From JACRCT01 sp049841135 (GTDB taxonomy: Bacteria; Myxococcota; Myxococcia; Myxococcales; UBA5297): DNA of 64,000 nucleotides. The translations under genes and the position numbers were made by a program. Positions 19,468 to 29,181 of the stretch are shown piece after piece. How positions within the stretch are numbered: position 1 is the first letter of the stretch; each line of letters opens with the position of its first letter. The stretch is taken from the NCBI GenBank assembly GCA_049841135.1, contig JASGHK010000001.1, positions 186,001 to 250,000 of the forward strand. The letters are read 5' to 3'. The notes under the pieces were generated by a model that made no database searches, was not told the origin of the DNA, and saw nothing but the letters and a program-made list of their open reading frames with translations.

Positions 19468-19715
19468 GTCCGCCCCCCCCGATTACCCGGGCAAAACTGG
19501 GGTCGGACGCGCCGGCCCGGCAACGGCGGTAGGGACTGGCTGGTCCGTCAGGGTGGAACCCCACCGGTCGGCTTCGCCCCCGTCGCGCGACTTCGGCCAG
19601 TCGAGGAGATCATCGTCGGACGCAGGTCACTCTGGTCCGCTCGGTCCACGGTGGGGAGGCGCGGCTCTCGCGCGAGTGGCAGCGTGAGCGGGGTTCGCGC
19701 CGGAGGCGGTGCTTC

Positions 19716-20819
19716 ATGCTCGAGGGCCTGCTTCAGCGCCTGCACCGCCTGCGCGAGATCGCAGCGGACCAGCGGGCGCTGCTCGCCGCGCTGGTCGCCT
19801 GGGTCCCGCTGCTGGTCCTGGCCACGGACCGCGTCTCGGTCCTCCGCAGCGTGGCGGCCTACGGGCGCTTCCTCGCCGCGGTGCCGATCCTCGTCGCCGC
19901 CGAGCGCTTGCTGGTCCCGCGGATTCGCGAGGCCGCCGAGCAGGTGCTCCATGGCGGGTTACTGGCCCCGGAGGCGCAGGCACAGTGCGCGGCGAGGCTG
20001 GAGTCGCTCGCGCGGAAGGAGGGCCGGCGCACCACGGCGCTGGCCTGTCTCGCGCTCGCGTACGCCCTGGGCCTCTGGACTGCCAGCGAGCAGGCTGCGC
20101 TCAACTTCGTTCACTGGGCCCGCATCACCGCTGGGGACAGCACCGGGCTGTCGGCCGCGGGCTGGTGGCTCGAGCTCGTCAGCCTGCCCCTGTTCTGGTA
20201 CCTGCTCCTGCGACACGTCGCGCGCTTCCTGGCCTGGGCGCTCTTCGTCCTCAAGGTGTCCCGGCTCCGCTGGGTGCTGCACGCCACCCACCCTGATCGA
20301 ATGGGAGGGATCGCCTTCCTGGCGGAGGTGCAGGCCGACTTCGGCTACGTGCTCTTCGCGGTCGGGCTGGCGCTCTCGACCGCCTGGTGGCAGGTGACCG
20401 CCGAGCGCGGCATGCCGGCCAGCGCGCACGTCCAGACGGCGGCGGTCTACATCGTCGGCGCGACCGTGCTGCCGTTGCTGCCGCTCCTGGCGTTCGTACC
20501 CCATCTCCGCCGGCTGAGATGGAGCGGCGAGCTCGAGTACGGGCGGCTCGCGACCCGGTACGTCCGGGCCTTCGACCGGCGCTGGCTCCGCGCGGAGCCG
20601 GCGCCGGGCGACCAGGAGCTGTTGGGGACGCCCGACCTGCAGTCGCTGGCCGACCTGGTGAACTCCGTGAACGCGGTCCGTGCGGTGCAGCGGCTTCCCA
20701 TCACTCGCGGAGCGGCGCTCAAGCTCGTGCTGCTCGCCGGCCTGGCGATGGTTCCGCTGGCCCTGGCGGCCGCTCCCTTGGACGCGATCCTGCACGCCGT
20801 GCTCAAGGCTCTCCTGTAG
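19716..20819 (+). CDS. Multi-pass membrane protein, unknown function
   Basis: A 367-residue protein with about eight predicted membrane segments. Examples are LLAALVAWVPLLVLATDRV, LACLALAYALGLWTAS, LELVSLPLFWYLLLRHVA, YVLFAVGLALSTAWWQVTA, VYIVGATVLPLLPLLAFV, and the C-terminal LKLVLLAGLAMVPLALAAAP. The loops are Arg-rich. No conserved catalytic motif is visible and I do not recognise the family. The ATG follows GGAGGCGGTGCTTC. Downstream, 247 bp with no evident signal separate it from the GH15 gene. Confidence 0.6.
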   Translation: MLEGLLQRLHRLREIAADQRALLAALVAWVPLLVLATDRVSVLRSVAAYGRFLAAVPILVAAERLLVPRIREAAEQVLHGGLLAPEAQAQCAARLESLARKEGRRTTALACLALAYALGLWTASEQAALNFVHWARITAGDSTGLSAAGWWLELVSLPLFWYLLLRHVARFLAWALFVLKVSRLRWVLHATHPDRMGGIAFLAEVQADFGYVLFAVGLALSTAWWQVTAERGMPASAHVQTAAVYIVGATVLPLLPLLAFVPHLRRLRWSGELEYGRLATRYVRAFDRRWLRAEPAPGDQELLGTPDLQSLADLVNSVNAVRAVQRLPITRGAALKLVLLAGLAMVPLALAAAPLDAILHAVLKALL

Positions 20820-21066
20820 CCAAGGGACGCCGCGCTGCCCAGCGCCAGGGGTTGCTGAAGACAGGCAGCTAGATCGTGACATGGAGATCGGCGCCCAACG
20901 TTCGTGCCGTGGGCGGCGCGGTGCCCCCTCCTGGTGGCGGATGCACTCCCTGCGGGAGCTCGGCAGGCAGGCGGGAGGAGAGGGTCTTCGAGCTCGCGGA
21001 GCGGCTGGCCGGACCTCCCGCGCGGAGGCGACCTTAGGTTCGTGGGAGGTCGTGGTGGAGGGACAC

Positions 21067-22917
21067 ATGCCCAGCAAGATCGAAGACTACGGACTCATCG
21101 GCGACACGCAGACCTGTGCCCTCGTCTCCAGAGGCGGGGCGATCGACTGGTTCTGCGCGCCGAGCTTCGACTCGGACGCCTGCTTCGTGGCCCTCCTCGG
21201 CAACGACGAGCACGGAACCTTCGCGATCCGGCCGGCGGAGGAGGTGCGCCAGGCGCGCCAGCGCTACCGGGGCGACACCCTGATCCTGGAGACGGAGTTC
21301 GAGTGCGAGCGCGGCAAGGTGCGGCTCATCGACTTCATGCCGGTGAGCACGGAGCGGTGCGACATCGTGCGCATCGTCGAGGGGCTGGAGGGTGAGGTGG
21401 CGATGGAGGTGGTCATCGCTCCGCGCTTCGCCTTCGGCAAGAGCCGCCCGTGGGTCGAGTTCGACGAGCGGGGCGTGACGTTGACGGCCGGGCCCGACGC
21501 CCTGCGCCTGAGCACCACGATGCCCTTGAGCCGTCGAGGTCCGGACGTGGAGGGGCTCGTCACCGTGCGCCAGGGGGAGCGGATTGGGATGACGCTCACC
21601 TGGTTCCCGTCCTATCGCGAGCCGCCGGAGCGGCTCAACGCCGAGCAGATGCTCGCCGAGACCGAGAGGTACTGGCGGGAGTGGTCGGGCAGATGCACCT
21701 ACGGCGGGATGCATCGCGAGGCGGTGATGCGCTCGCTCCTCACCCTCAAGGCGCTCACCTACGGGCCCACCGGGGGAATCGTCGCCGCGCCGACCACCTC
21801 GTTGCCGGAGGAGGCCGGCGGGGTGCGCAACTGGGACTACCGGTTCTGCTGGCTGCGCGACGCCACCCTGACGCTGCACGCGCTGATGATCGGCGGGTAT
21901 GGCGAGGAGGCCGACGGCTTCCGCCGGTGGCTCGCCCGGGCCGCCGCCGGCGACCCCGCGCAGGTCCAGATCATGTACGGGATCCGCGGCGAGCGGCGCC
22001 TGACGGAGGTGGAGCTCGACTGGCTGCCCGGCTACGAGAACTCCCGGCCCGTGCGTCTGGGCAACGACGCCTCGCGGCAGTTCCAGCTCGACGTCTACGG
22101 CGAGGTCTTCTCGGCGGTCTACCGGTCCAAGGGCTCGGCCTGGGCAAGGACATGCCCGGTCAGGCGGAGCGCACGGTGGTGATGATGGAGTTTCTGGAGA
22201 AGGCCTGGCAGCGGCCCGACGACGGCATCTGGGAGGTGCGCGGCGGCCGGCGTCACTTCACGCACTCGAAGCTGATGGCGTGGGTGGCGGTGGACCGGGC
22301 CATCCGGGCGCAGGAGAAGTGGAAGTTCGGCGGACCGGCGGCCGACCAGCGCCTGCCGCACTGGCGCGCCCTCCGCAGCCGCATCCGCGAGGACATCCTC
22401 GCGAACGGCTACAACCCGCGGGTGGGGGCGTTCACGCAGTACTACGGCGGCGACACCCTCGACGCCAGCGTGCTGGTGATGGCGCACGTCGGGTTCCTTC
22501 CAGCGACCGATCCGCGCATGCAGGGGACGGTGAAGGCCATCGAGCGCCACCTGCTGCGCGACGGGTACGTGCTGCGCTACAGCACCGAGGGAGGCGTCGA
22601 CGGCCTGCCCGGCAGCGAGGCGGCCTTCCTGGCCTGCAGCTTCTGGCTGGCGGACAACTACGCCCTGGCTGGCCGCCTCGAAGAGGCCGAAGCGCTCTTC
22701 GACAAGCTGCTGTCGATCCGCAACCACCTCGGCCTGCTCGCCGAGGAGTACGACCCGGTCGGCCGACGGCAGCTGGGCAACTTCCCGCAGGCGTTCTCGC
22801 ACCTGGCGCAGATCTTCACCGCTGCGCTCATTCTCGTCTCCGGAGCTGCGCGCTCGCGCCGGGCGGGGCTTCGAGCAGGCCGCCGAGGTCGTCCCCGGCG
22901 TCTCCCAGAGCGTGTGA
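21067..22917 (+). CDS. GH15-type glucoamylase/trehalase, frame broken at about 22131 and 22844
   Basis: Restored length is 617 residues. A beta-sandwich N-terminal domain (IEDYGLIGDTQTCALVSRGG, AIDWFCAPSFDS) precedes an (alpha/alpha)6 barrel. The barrel carries SLPEEAGGVRNWDYRFCWLRD (split: SLPEEAGGVRNW, then DYRFCWLRD) and EGGVDGLPGSEAAFLACSFW. These are typical of bacterial GH15 enzymes, which hydrolyse terminal alpha-glucosidic bonds in starch, glycogen fragments or trehalose; the substrate is not certain. One G is missing at 22131-22133 (repair gives RSKGLGLGKDMPGQ). One GC is missing at 22844-22847 (repair gives VSGALRARAGRGF, with a stop at 22915-22917). Without the second repair the frame runs into the patatin gene. 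The ribosome site GGAGGGACAC precedes the ATG. Confidence 0.82.
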
Positions 22918-22969
22918 ACGAGCGGCGGCGTCAGGGACGGGCGGAGCGCGCCGGCAGCGGGGAGGCGGG

Positions 22970-24902
22970 GTGGAAACGAACCTGGAGAGCGGAGCGGGCC
23001 TTCAGGCAGGGCGAAGGCTCGGCGCGGGGGAGCTGTCGGCGCTCCTGGCCGGCGCGCCCTTCCTCGAGGGCCTCGGCCCGGACGTGGTGGCGGACGTGGC
23101 CGCGGCGTGCGACGTGGTCCACGTCAGCGGAGACGAGCAGGTGCTCCGCGCCGACATCCCCAACGACAGCCTCTACGTGGTGGTGCACGGAGGGCTGCGC
23201 CTCGTCGGCGCGGATGCCGACGGCCATCGGCGCGTCATCTCGGAGTCCTACCGGGGCGATAGCATCGGCCTGCTGGGGCTCCTGCCCAGGGTGAGCGCGC
23301 CGGCCGACGCCTACGCGATTCGCGACTCGACCCTCCTGCGCCTGACCCGGGCGCGCTTCGAAATCCTCGGGAGGCGGCACCCGGAGCTCGTGGTGCGGCT
23401 CGCCGAGGGCGTGGCGAGACTCGGCCTCGCGCTCCTCGGGCGGCAGCCGGAGTGGACCACCTGGTCGCGGCCCGGGGCGATGGCTCAGAACTTCGCGGTG
23501 CTCGTCCCCAACCGGGACCCCGCCTTCGCGCGCGCCGCCGCGGACCTCGCGCGCACGGCGCTGCAAGCCTACCGGCGCGTGGGGTGGGTGACCCGCGGCT
23601 CGGTCGACGCGGCGCTGGGCGAGGGGACCTCCGCCATCTCGCTCTCGGACGCGCGAAACGAGCGGGTCCTCGCGTATCTCCAGGGCCTCGAGCAGGGAAG
23701 CGAAATCGTCCTGTACGAGTGCGACAGCGAGGCCGTCGCCTGGTCCCTGCGGTGCCTGCGCCAGGCGGACCGCGTGCTGGTCATCGTGCGCGGCGATGTT
23801 CCGGAGCACCTGGAGGAAATGCGGGCGATGCTGCAGTTCACGCTGCAGCGCGGGCAGGTGCCTCGCCTCGACGTGGCGCTGGTGCACCCGCAGCAGGCGG
23901 AGGTCCCTCGTCGGAAACCGGACCCATGGCGCTGGTTGCCGGAGAGCGCGCGGCTCCACCACGTGAGGATGGGCAACCGGGCGGACTACGAGCGGCTGGC
24001 CCGCACCCTGGTGCGCACCGGGGTGGGCGTGGTGTTGAGCGGCGGCGGCGCCAAAGGGATCGCGCACCTGGGCGTCCTCCAAGCCCTGGAAGAAGCCAAG
24101 ATTCCCGTCGACGCGATCGCCGGGACCAGCATGGGCGCCATCATGGCCGCCGGGTACGCGCGGGGCTGGTCCGCGAGCGAGCTCATGGTCCGGATTCCGC
24201 GAGCTCTTCAGCAGCCGAACGGCGCTTTACGACCCGACCATCCCGTCGCAGGCCCTGCTCGCGGGGCGGAAGCTGGAGCGGGTCCTGCGCCGATACTTCG
24301 ATGGGCTGAACATCGAGGACCTGTGGCTGCCCTTCTTCTGCGTCTCCACCAACCTCAGCAAGGCAGAGGCGCGGGTCCACGACTGCGGGAGCCTCTGGCA
24401 GGCGGTGGCGGCCAGCTGCTCGATCCCCGGGATCTTCCCACCGCGGCGCGAGGGGGACGACCGGCTCGTCGACGGCGGCGTGATGAACAACTTGCCGATT
24501 GACGTGATGGCCGCGCGGTTCAAGGGTGCCATCATCGCCTCCGACGCCAGCCCGCGTGGGCAGGCCGAGCCCGAGCGTCACGAGCGGGGCCTTCGGGGCC
24601 TGTGGGGCAGGGTGGTGAACGGAAGAGACCGCCCGCCTCCAGGTCCCGGCCTGTTCGAGATCCTCGTCAACTCCACGGTGGTGGGGAGCCAGCACGCGAC
24701 CCTCGCGGCGCTCGCGCGCGGCGAGGCAGACCTCTACTTGAGCCTGCCTGTCGCGGGCTTCCGGACGCTCGAGTGGTCGGCCCACGACGGCCTCTTCCAG
24801 GCCGGCTACGACTACGCTCGCCAGCAGCTCGCGTCGTGGGCCGTGCCGTGGTCGCGCACCTCCGCGGCGTCGGAGGCCTGGTCCCCGTCGCCGGGTGCTT
24901 GA
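22970..24902 (+). CDS. Cyclic-nucleotide-binding patatin-like phospholipase, frame broken at about 24202
   Basis: Restored length is 644 residues. The first 150 residues are a cNMP-binding domain (VVHVSGDEQVLRADIPNDSL, YVVVHGGLRLVG, YRGDSIGLLGLLPRVSAP). A linker domain of about 180 residues follows. The patatin domain contains GGGAKGIAHLGVLQALEE (oxyanion loop), the nucleophile elbow GTSMG and, near the end, DGGVMNNLP, which supplies the catalytic Asp. This is the bacterial counterpart of neuropathy target esterase: a serine lipase acting on lysophospholipids, possibly controlled by nucleotide binding. The break is at AGCT 24202-24205; one GC gives IPRALFSSRTALYDP and keeps the patatin domain whole. 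The GTG at 22970 follows GGGGAGGCGG. It is probably co-transcribed with GH15, 52 bp upstream. Confidence 0.82.
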
Positions 24903-25029
24903 TTGATGGAGGCAGGGGGCCCTGTGGTTGCGGGCGTCCCGCCCGCCGCCGGCAGGTCCTGCCGCCGGCTCCCCCGGACCGCGGCCGGCAGTGCGGGCAC
25001 GGCGAAGGGGCCGCCCCTACCTGTTGGCC

Positions 25030-25239
25030 ATGGACGACTACGCCTCGCCAACGGGGGATGCCCTGCCCAAGGCCGTGCTCTGGATGGACGAGAAACTCCG
25101 CTCGGAGCCTGGTGGTGGCGGGCGGCTCGCTCGCCTGATCGCGGAAGCCGCCAGGCGCTTCGACCTGTCGCCCCTCGAGGAGCAGTTCCTCCTCGACCGC
25201 TTCCTGCCGCGGCCCGAGGTGCACCCTCCCAGTGAGTGA
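25030..25239 (+). CDS. Small soluble protein, unknown function
   Basis: A 69-residue open frame with coding-like composition: acidic N-terminus MDDYASPTGDALPKAV, then two predicted helices (LARLIAEAARRFDLSP, LEEQFLLDRFLP). I do not recognise it. No clear ribosome site precedes the ATG (GCCCCTACCTGTTGGCC). The gene lies between the patatin gene and the convergent ABC permease gene, whose stop is 6 bp away. It may be a real small gene or chance. Confidence 0.35.
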   Translation: MDDYASPTGDALPKAVLWMDEKLRSEPGGGGRLARLIAEAARRFDLSPLEEQFLLDRFLPRPEVHPPSE

Positions 25240-25245
25240 GGCGCG

Positions 25246-26370
25246 CTACTTCGTCACGGCGATCGACTTGCGGAACTGCGCCAGGCTGTAGACGAAGAAG
25301 CCCAGGCCGACCGCCGCCACCATCAGGAACTGGGACCAGACCGCGCCCAAGCCGCCGCCCCGGTAGATGATGACCTGCGAGAAGCTCACGAAGTGCCGGG
25401 CGGGAAGGAGGTAGGTCGCGTACTGCAGCCACTGGGGCTGGCTCTCCACGGGCGTGCTCCCGCCCGAGAGCAGCATCAGCACCAGGATCACCAGGATGAT
25501 GAGGAGCGCGAACTGGGCCATGGACCGCGAGATGGTCCCGAGGAAGATGCCGAGCGCCGTCGCGAAGAACAGGTAGAGCACGACCCCGGCGAACCACAGG
25601 AGCACCGAGCCGGCAAAGGGCACGGCCAGTGCCATCCGCACCACGAGGAAGAGCGAGGCCGCCGTGGCGGCAAGGATGACGAGGCCGTTGGCCCACACCT
25701 TGGCCATCGCGATCTCGAACGAGCTCAGGGGCATCACCAGCAGGTGCTCCAGGGTCCCGTGCTCGCGCTCGCGGATCACCGCCGCGCCCGTCAGCACCAC
25801 CGTCAGCAGCGTGATCTGGTTGATGATGGCCACCACGCTCTTGAACCAGGAGGACACGCCGTTCGGGTTGAACAGCTTTCGGACCACCAGGTCGACGGGC
25901 TTGCGCGGGGTCTCCTCCGAGCGGCTGAGGACGGACGCGACGCGGTCGTTGATGATGTTCTTGATGTAGCCGGTGCCGATGCCGGCTTGCTGCATGGCGG
26001 TGGCGTCGACGTTCACCTGCACGGCCGGGCTGCGGCCGGCGCGGAGGTCCTCCTCGAAGCGGGGCGGGATGACCACGACGAACATGAGCCGGCCTTCGTC
26101 CATGAACCGCTCGACGTCGGTGGCGGCGATCCGCTCGGGGAGCTTGAAGCGGGGAGGGTAGAAGGCGTTGAAGAGCTCCTTCGACAGGGTGGACTCGTCC
26201 TCGTCCACGAAGGCGATGGACGCGTTGTTGACCTCGCTGGAGGTCCCCGTCGCCTGGACGTACACCGCGAAGGTGAACGCGTAGACGACGAAGGCGACCA
26301 TCACCAGGTCGCTCATGAGGCTGCGGATCTCCTTGAGCCCGAGCCAGAAGATGTTGAGCGCGCTCCGCAT
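25246..26370 (-). CDS. ABC-2 type permease, YhhJ-like
   Basis: A 374-residue membrane protein. One membrane helix near residues 20-38 is followed by a 150-residue extracytoplasmic domain (NASIAFVDEDESTLSKELF, VDATAMQQAGIGTGYIKNII). Five or six C-terminal helices follow, with the ABC-2 signature IREREHGTLEHLLVMPLSS. In the E. coli yhiI-yhiH-yhhJ operon the equivalent protein is the last permease. It starts 2 bp after the stop of the RbbA-like gene, and its ribosome site (CAGGAGAGG) lies inside that gene, so translation is coupled. It is likely part of an efflux complex with the membrane-fusion and outer-membrane proteins upstream. Confidence 0.88.
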   Translation of the reverse strand: MRSALNIFWLGLKEIRSLMSDLVMVAFVVYAFTFAVYVQATGTSSEVNNASIAFVDEDESTLSKELFNAFYPPRFKLPERIAATDVERFMDEGRLMFVVVIPPRFEEDLRAGRSPAVQVNVDATAMQQAGIGTGYIKNIINDRVASVLSRSEETPRKPVDLVVRKLFNPNGVSSWFKSVVAIINQITLLTVVLTGAAVIREREHGTLEHLLVMPLSSFEIAMAKVWANGLVILAATAASLFLVVRMALAVPFAGSVLLWFAGVVLYLFFATALGIFLGTISRSMAQFALLIILVILVLMLLSGGSTPVESQPQWLQYATYLLPARHFVSFSQVIIYRGGGLGAVWSQFLMVAAVGLGFFVYSLAQFRKSIAVTK

Positions 26371-26372
26371 GC

Positions 26373-29165
26373 CTACCTCTCCTGCTTTCGCAGCCCGAGG
26401 ACGCTGACGGCCCAGAAGACCGGGATACAGCAGGCCAGGAACGCGATGTCCGGCAGCATCAGGCGCGCGCCGAGCCCCTTGGTGTAGGCGCCGACGCTGG
26501 AGTGCATGTAGTAGGTGGCCGGCCAGATCGAGCCGATGAAGCCGGCGTTTCCCTGCAGCGTCGAGACCGGCTGCAGCAGCCCGGAGAACTGGATCGTCGG
26601 AACGATGGTGAGGATCGCGGTGACGAAGACGGCCGCGACCTGGCTGCTGGTGAAGATCGAGGTGACCAGCCCCAGGCCCGTCGTCGCCGCGACGTAGAGC
26701 AGCGTGCACAGCGTCAGCATCAGGAAGCTGCCCTTGATCGGGACTGCGAAGACCACCAGCGCCAGGACGGTCAGCAGGAAGTAGTTGATCATCCCGATCG
26801 CGATGTAGGGGAGCTGCTTGCCCAGCAGGTACTCGAGCCTCCCCGTTGGAGTCACGTAGAAGTTGATCATCGAGCCCAGCTCCTTCTCGCGCACGACGCT
26901 GACCGTCATGAGGATGGCGGGGATCAGCAGCAGCAGCAGCGCGGGCACGCTGGGCACGATCGAGAAGACGCTCAGGAAGGTGGGGTTGTACATGAAGCGT
27001 TCTTCGATGACGGCGTTGGCCTGCGCGGGCGGCAGGGACGGCAGCTCGCTCGCAGCCTGGCTCAGCGCGGTGTTGTTCACGCCCTGGACGTACTGCTCGA
27101 CCGTGTCGCCACGGAAGGTCATGGCCCCGTCCACCTGCGCCATCACCTGGGGACTCGCGCCCCGGCGGAGGTCCCTGCCGAAGCTGGGCGGGATCTCGAG
27201 GACCACCGAGACCTCGTCGGATTGCAGGCGCTCGAAGGCGTCCACCGCCGACCGCGCGGGCGGGGTCTCGGAGAAGTAACGCGGCGACCCGGCGAACTGG
27301 TCCAGGTAGGCGCGGCTCTCGGGGGAGCGGTCGAGGTCGAGCGAGGTGTAGCGGATGTGCTCGACGTCGGTGGTGATCCCGAACCCGAACACCAGCATCA
27401 GCAGCGCCGAGCCCAGGAAGGCGAAGGTCAGGCGGACCGGATCCCGGAGGATCTGCATGGTCTCGTTGTGGGTGTAGGCCAGCATCCGGCCCACCGCTGC
27501 CCGGAGGGCCGAGGGCTTGGAATGCTCCGGTACGGGCGTGGGGGCCTCGGGCGCGGCCGGGGTCGTGGGGGCGGGCGCGGTCCCGGCAGGCGCCGCGGCG
27601 GCCGCCGAGTCCTCCATGTAGGCGATGAAGGCCTGCTCCAGGTTGGCGGCGCCGCGCGCGTCGATCAGCTTCTGCGGCGCATCGCAGGCCAGGACCTTCC
27701 CGGCGTTCATGAGCGAGATGCGGTCGCAGCGCATGCCCTCGTTCATGAAGTGGGTCGTCACGAAGATGGTGACGCCCTGCGTGCGCGAGAGGCCGACCAG
27801 CAGCTCCCAGAAGCTGTCCCGGGCGACCGGGTCCACGCCCGAGGTGGGCTCGTCGAGGATGAGGATCTGCGGCTCGTGCAGCACCGCGACGGCCAGGGAG
27901 AGGCGCTGCTTGAGCCCCATGGGCAGGTCTTCGGCCATCGCGTCGAGGTGCGCGCCCAGCCCGAACCGCTCGACCAGTTCCTCGATGCGCGCCTTGGCCT
28001 TCTCGGGAGGCAGGTGGTACAGGCGCGCGTGCAGGACGAGGTTCTGGCGGACGGACAGCTCTCCGTAGAGCGAGAAGGCCTGCGTCATGTACCCCAGGTT
28101 CTCGCGCACCTGCAGGCTGCCGGCCTCCACCGAGCTGCCGAACAGCTTGGCCGTCCCTTCGGTGGGAGGCAGCAGCCCGGTCAGCATCTTCATCGTCGTC
28201 GACTTGCCGCAGCCGTTGGAGCCGAGGAAGCCGAAGATCTCGCCGCGCTCGATGGACAGGCTGACGTGGTCGACGGCGGTGAAGGTGCCGAAGCGCTGGG
28301 TCAGGCCGTGGGCCTCGATGGCCACCTCCGCGGTGCCCGGCGGGCGGGGCGGGATGACCAGCTCGGTGTGTCCGCGCCGCTTCTCCTCGGGCAGCAGCGC
28401 GACGAAGCACCGCTCCAGGTCCTGGGTGCCCGTCCGCGCCATCAGCTCCGCCGGCGTCCCCGTCGCCAGCACCTTCCCGGCGTCCATCGCCACGATCCAG
28501 TCCCACTCCTGCGCCTCGTCCATGTAGGCGGTGGAGATGAGGACGCTCATGCCCGGGCGCTGGGCGCGAATCTCGGCGATGAGCGACCAGAACTGGCGCC
28601 GGGAGAGCGGGTCCACGCCGGTGGTCGGCTCGTCGAGGATGAGCAGGTCCGGCTCGTGGACCAGGGCCCCGCACAGCCCCACCTTCTGCTTCATGCCGCC
28701 GGAGAGCTTTCCGGCCGGGCGGTTGGGGAACGGACCGAGCCCGGTGGCTTGGAGGAGCTCCGCGATGCGGACCTCCCGCTCCGCCGGCGACAGCCCGAAC
28801 AGCCGCGCCATGAAGTCGACGTTGTCGCGGACGCTCAGCTCCAGGTACAGGTTCTTGCCCAGGCCCTGCGGCATGTAGGCGATGCGCGGGCCGACGGCGC
28901 GCCGGTGCCGGGCGTCGCCGATGTCTCCGTCGAGGACGGTCACCGTTCCGTGCTGGAGCTTCTTGGACCCGGCGATCAGCGCCATCAGCGTGGACTTGCC
29001 GACGCCGTCGGAGCCGACGATGCCCGCCATGATGCCGCGGGGGACGTCGACGGAGATGCCGTCGAGCGCCACGACCTTGCCGTAGCGGTGCGTCACCTCC
29101 CGGACGGAGACGACCGGCGGAGCACCGGGGCCAGCGGCGGGTGGGGGAGGAGCGGACGAGGCCAT
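26373..29165 (-). CDS. Double-ATPase/ABC-2 permease fusion, RbbA/YhiH-like
   Basis: A 930-residue protein with two ATP-binding domains followed by a permease. NBD1 has Walker A GSDGVGKST, signature LSGGMKQK and Walker B LLILDEPT. NBD2 (about 285-510) has GSNGCGKST, the altered signature LPMGLKQRLSL and ILILDEPT. A Pro/Ala-rich linker at about 540-570 leads to six membrane helices with VREKELGSMINFYVTP. This order is that of E. coli RbbA/YhiH. RbbA was described as a ribosome-associated ATPase, but the operon with HlyD and OMF genes argues for export. The atypical second signature is usual in this subfamily. It is 16 bp downstream of the HlyD gene. Confidence 0.9.
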   Translation of the reverse strand: MASSAPPPPAAGPGAPPVVSVREVTHRYGKVVALDGISVDVPRGIMAGIVGSDGVGKSTLMALIAGSKKLQHGTVTVLDGDIGDARHRRAVGPRIAYMPQGLGKNLYLELSVRDNVDFMARLFGLSPAEREVRIAELLQATGLGPFPNRPAGKLSGGMKQKVGLCGALVHEPDLLILDEPTTGVDPLSRRQFWSLIAEIRAQRPGMSVLISTAYMDEAQEWDWIVAMDAGKVLATGTPAELMARTGTQDLERCFVALLPEEKRRGHTELVIPPRPPGTAEVAIEAHGLTQRFGTFTAVDHVSLSIERGEIFGFLGSNGCGKSTTMKMLTGLLPPTEGTAKLFGSSVEAGSLQVRENLGYMTQAFSLYGELSVRQNLVLHARLYHLPPEKAKARIEELVERFGLGAHLDAMAEDLPMGLKQRLSLAVAVLHEPQILILDEPTSGVDPVARDSFWELLVGLSRTQGVTIFVTTHFMNEGMRCDRISLMNAGKVLACDAPQKLIDARGAANLEQAFIAYMEDSAAAAAPAGTAPAPTTPAAPEAPTPVPEHSKPSALRAAVGRMLAYTHNETMQILRDPVRLTFAFLGSALLMLVFGFGITTDVEHIRYTSLDLDRSPESRAYLDQFAGSPRYFSETPPARSAVDAFERLQSDEVSVVLEIPPSFGRDLRRGASPQVMAQVDGAMTFRGDTVEQYVQGVNNTALSQAASELPSLPPAQANAVIEERFMYNPTFLSVFSIVPSVPALLLLLIPAILMTVSVVREKELGSMINFYVTPTGRLEYLLGKQLPYIAIGMINYFLLTVLALVVFAVPIKGSFLMLTLCTLLYVAATTGLGLVTSIFTSSQVAAVFVTAILTIVPTIQFSGLLQPVSTLQGNAGFIGSIWPATYYMHSSVGAYTKGLGARLMLPDIAFLACCIPVFWAVSVLGLRKQER

Positions 29166-29181
29166 GGGCTGGGCTCCAGGT

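Noticed and set aside
25246..28674. A 1142-residue minus-strand frame spanning both permease genes
   Set aside because: Only its last 374 residues are protein-like; the rest is the RbbA-like gene read out of frame. The true start is the ATG at 26370.
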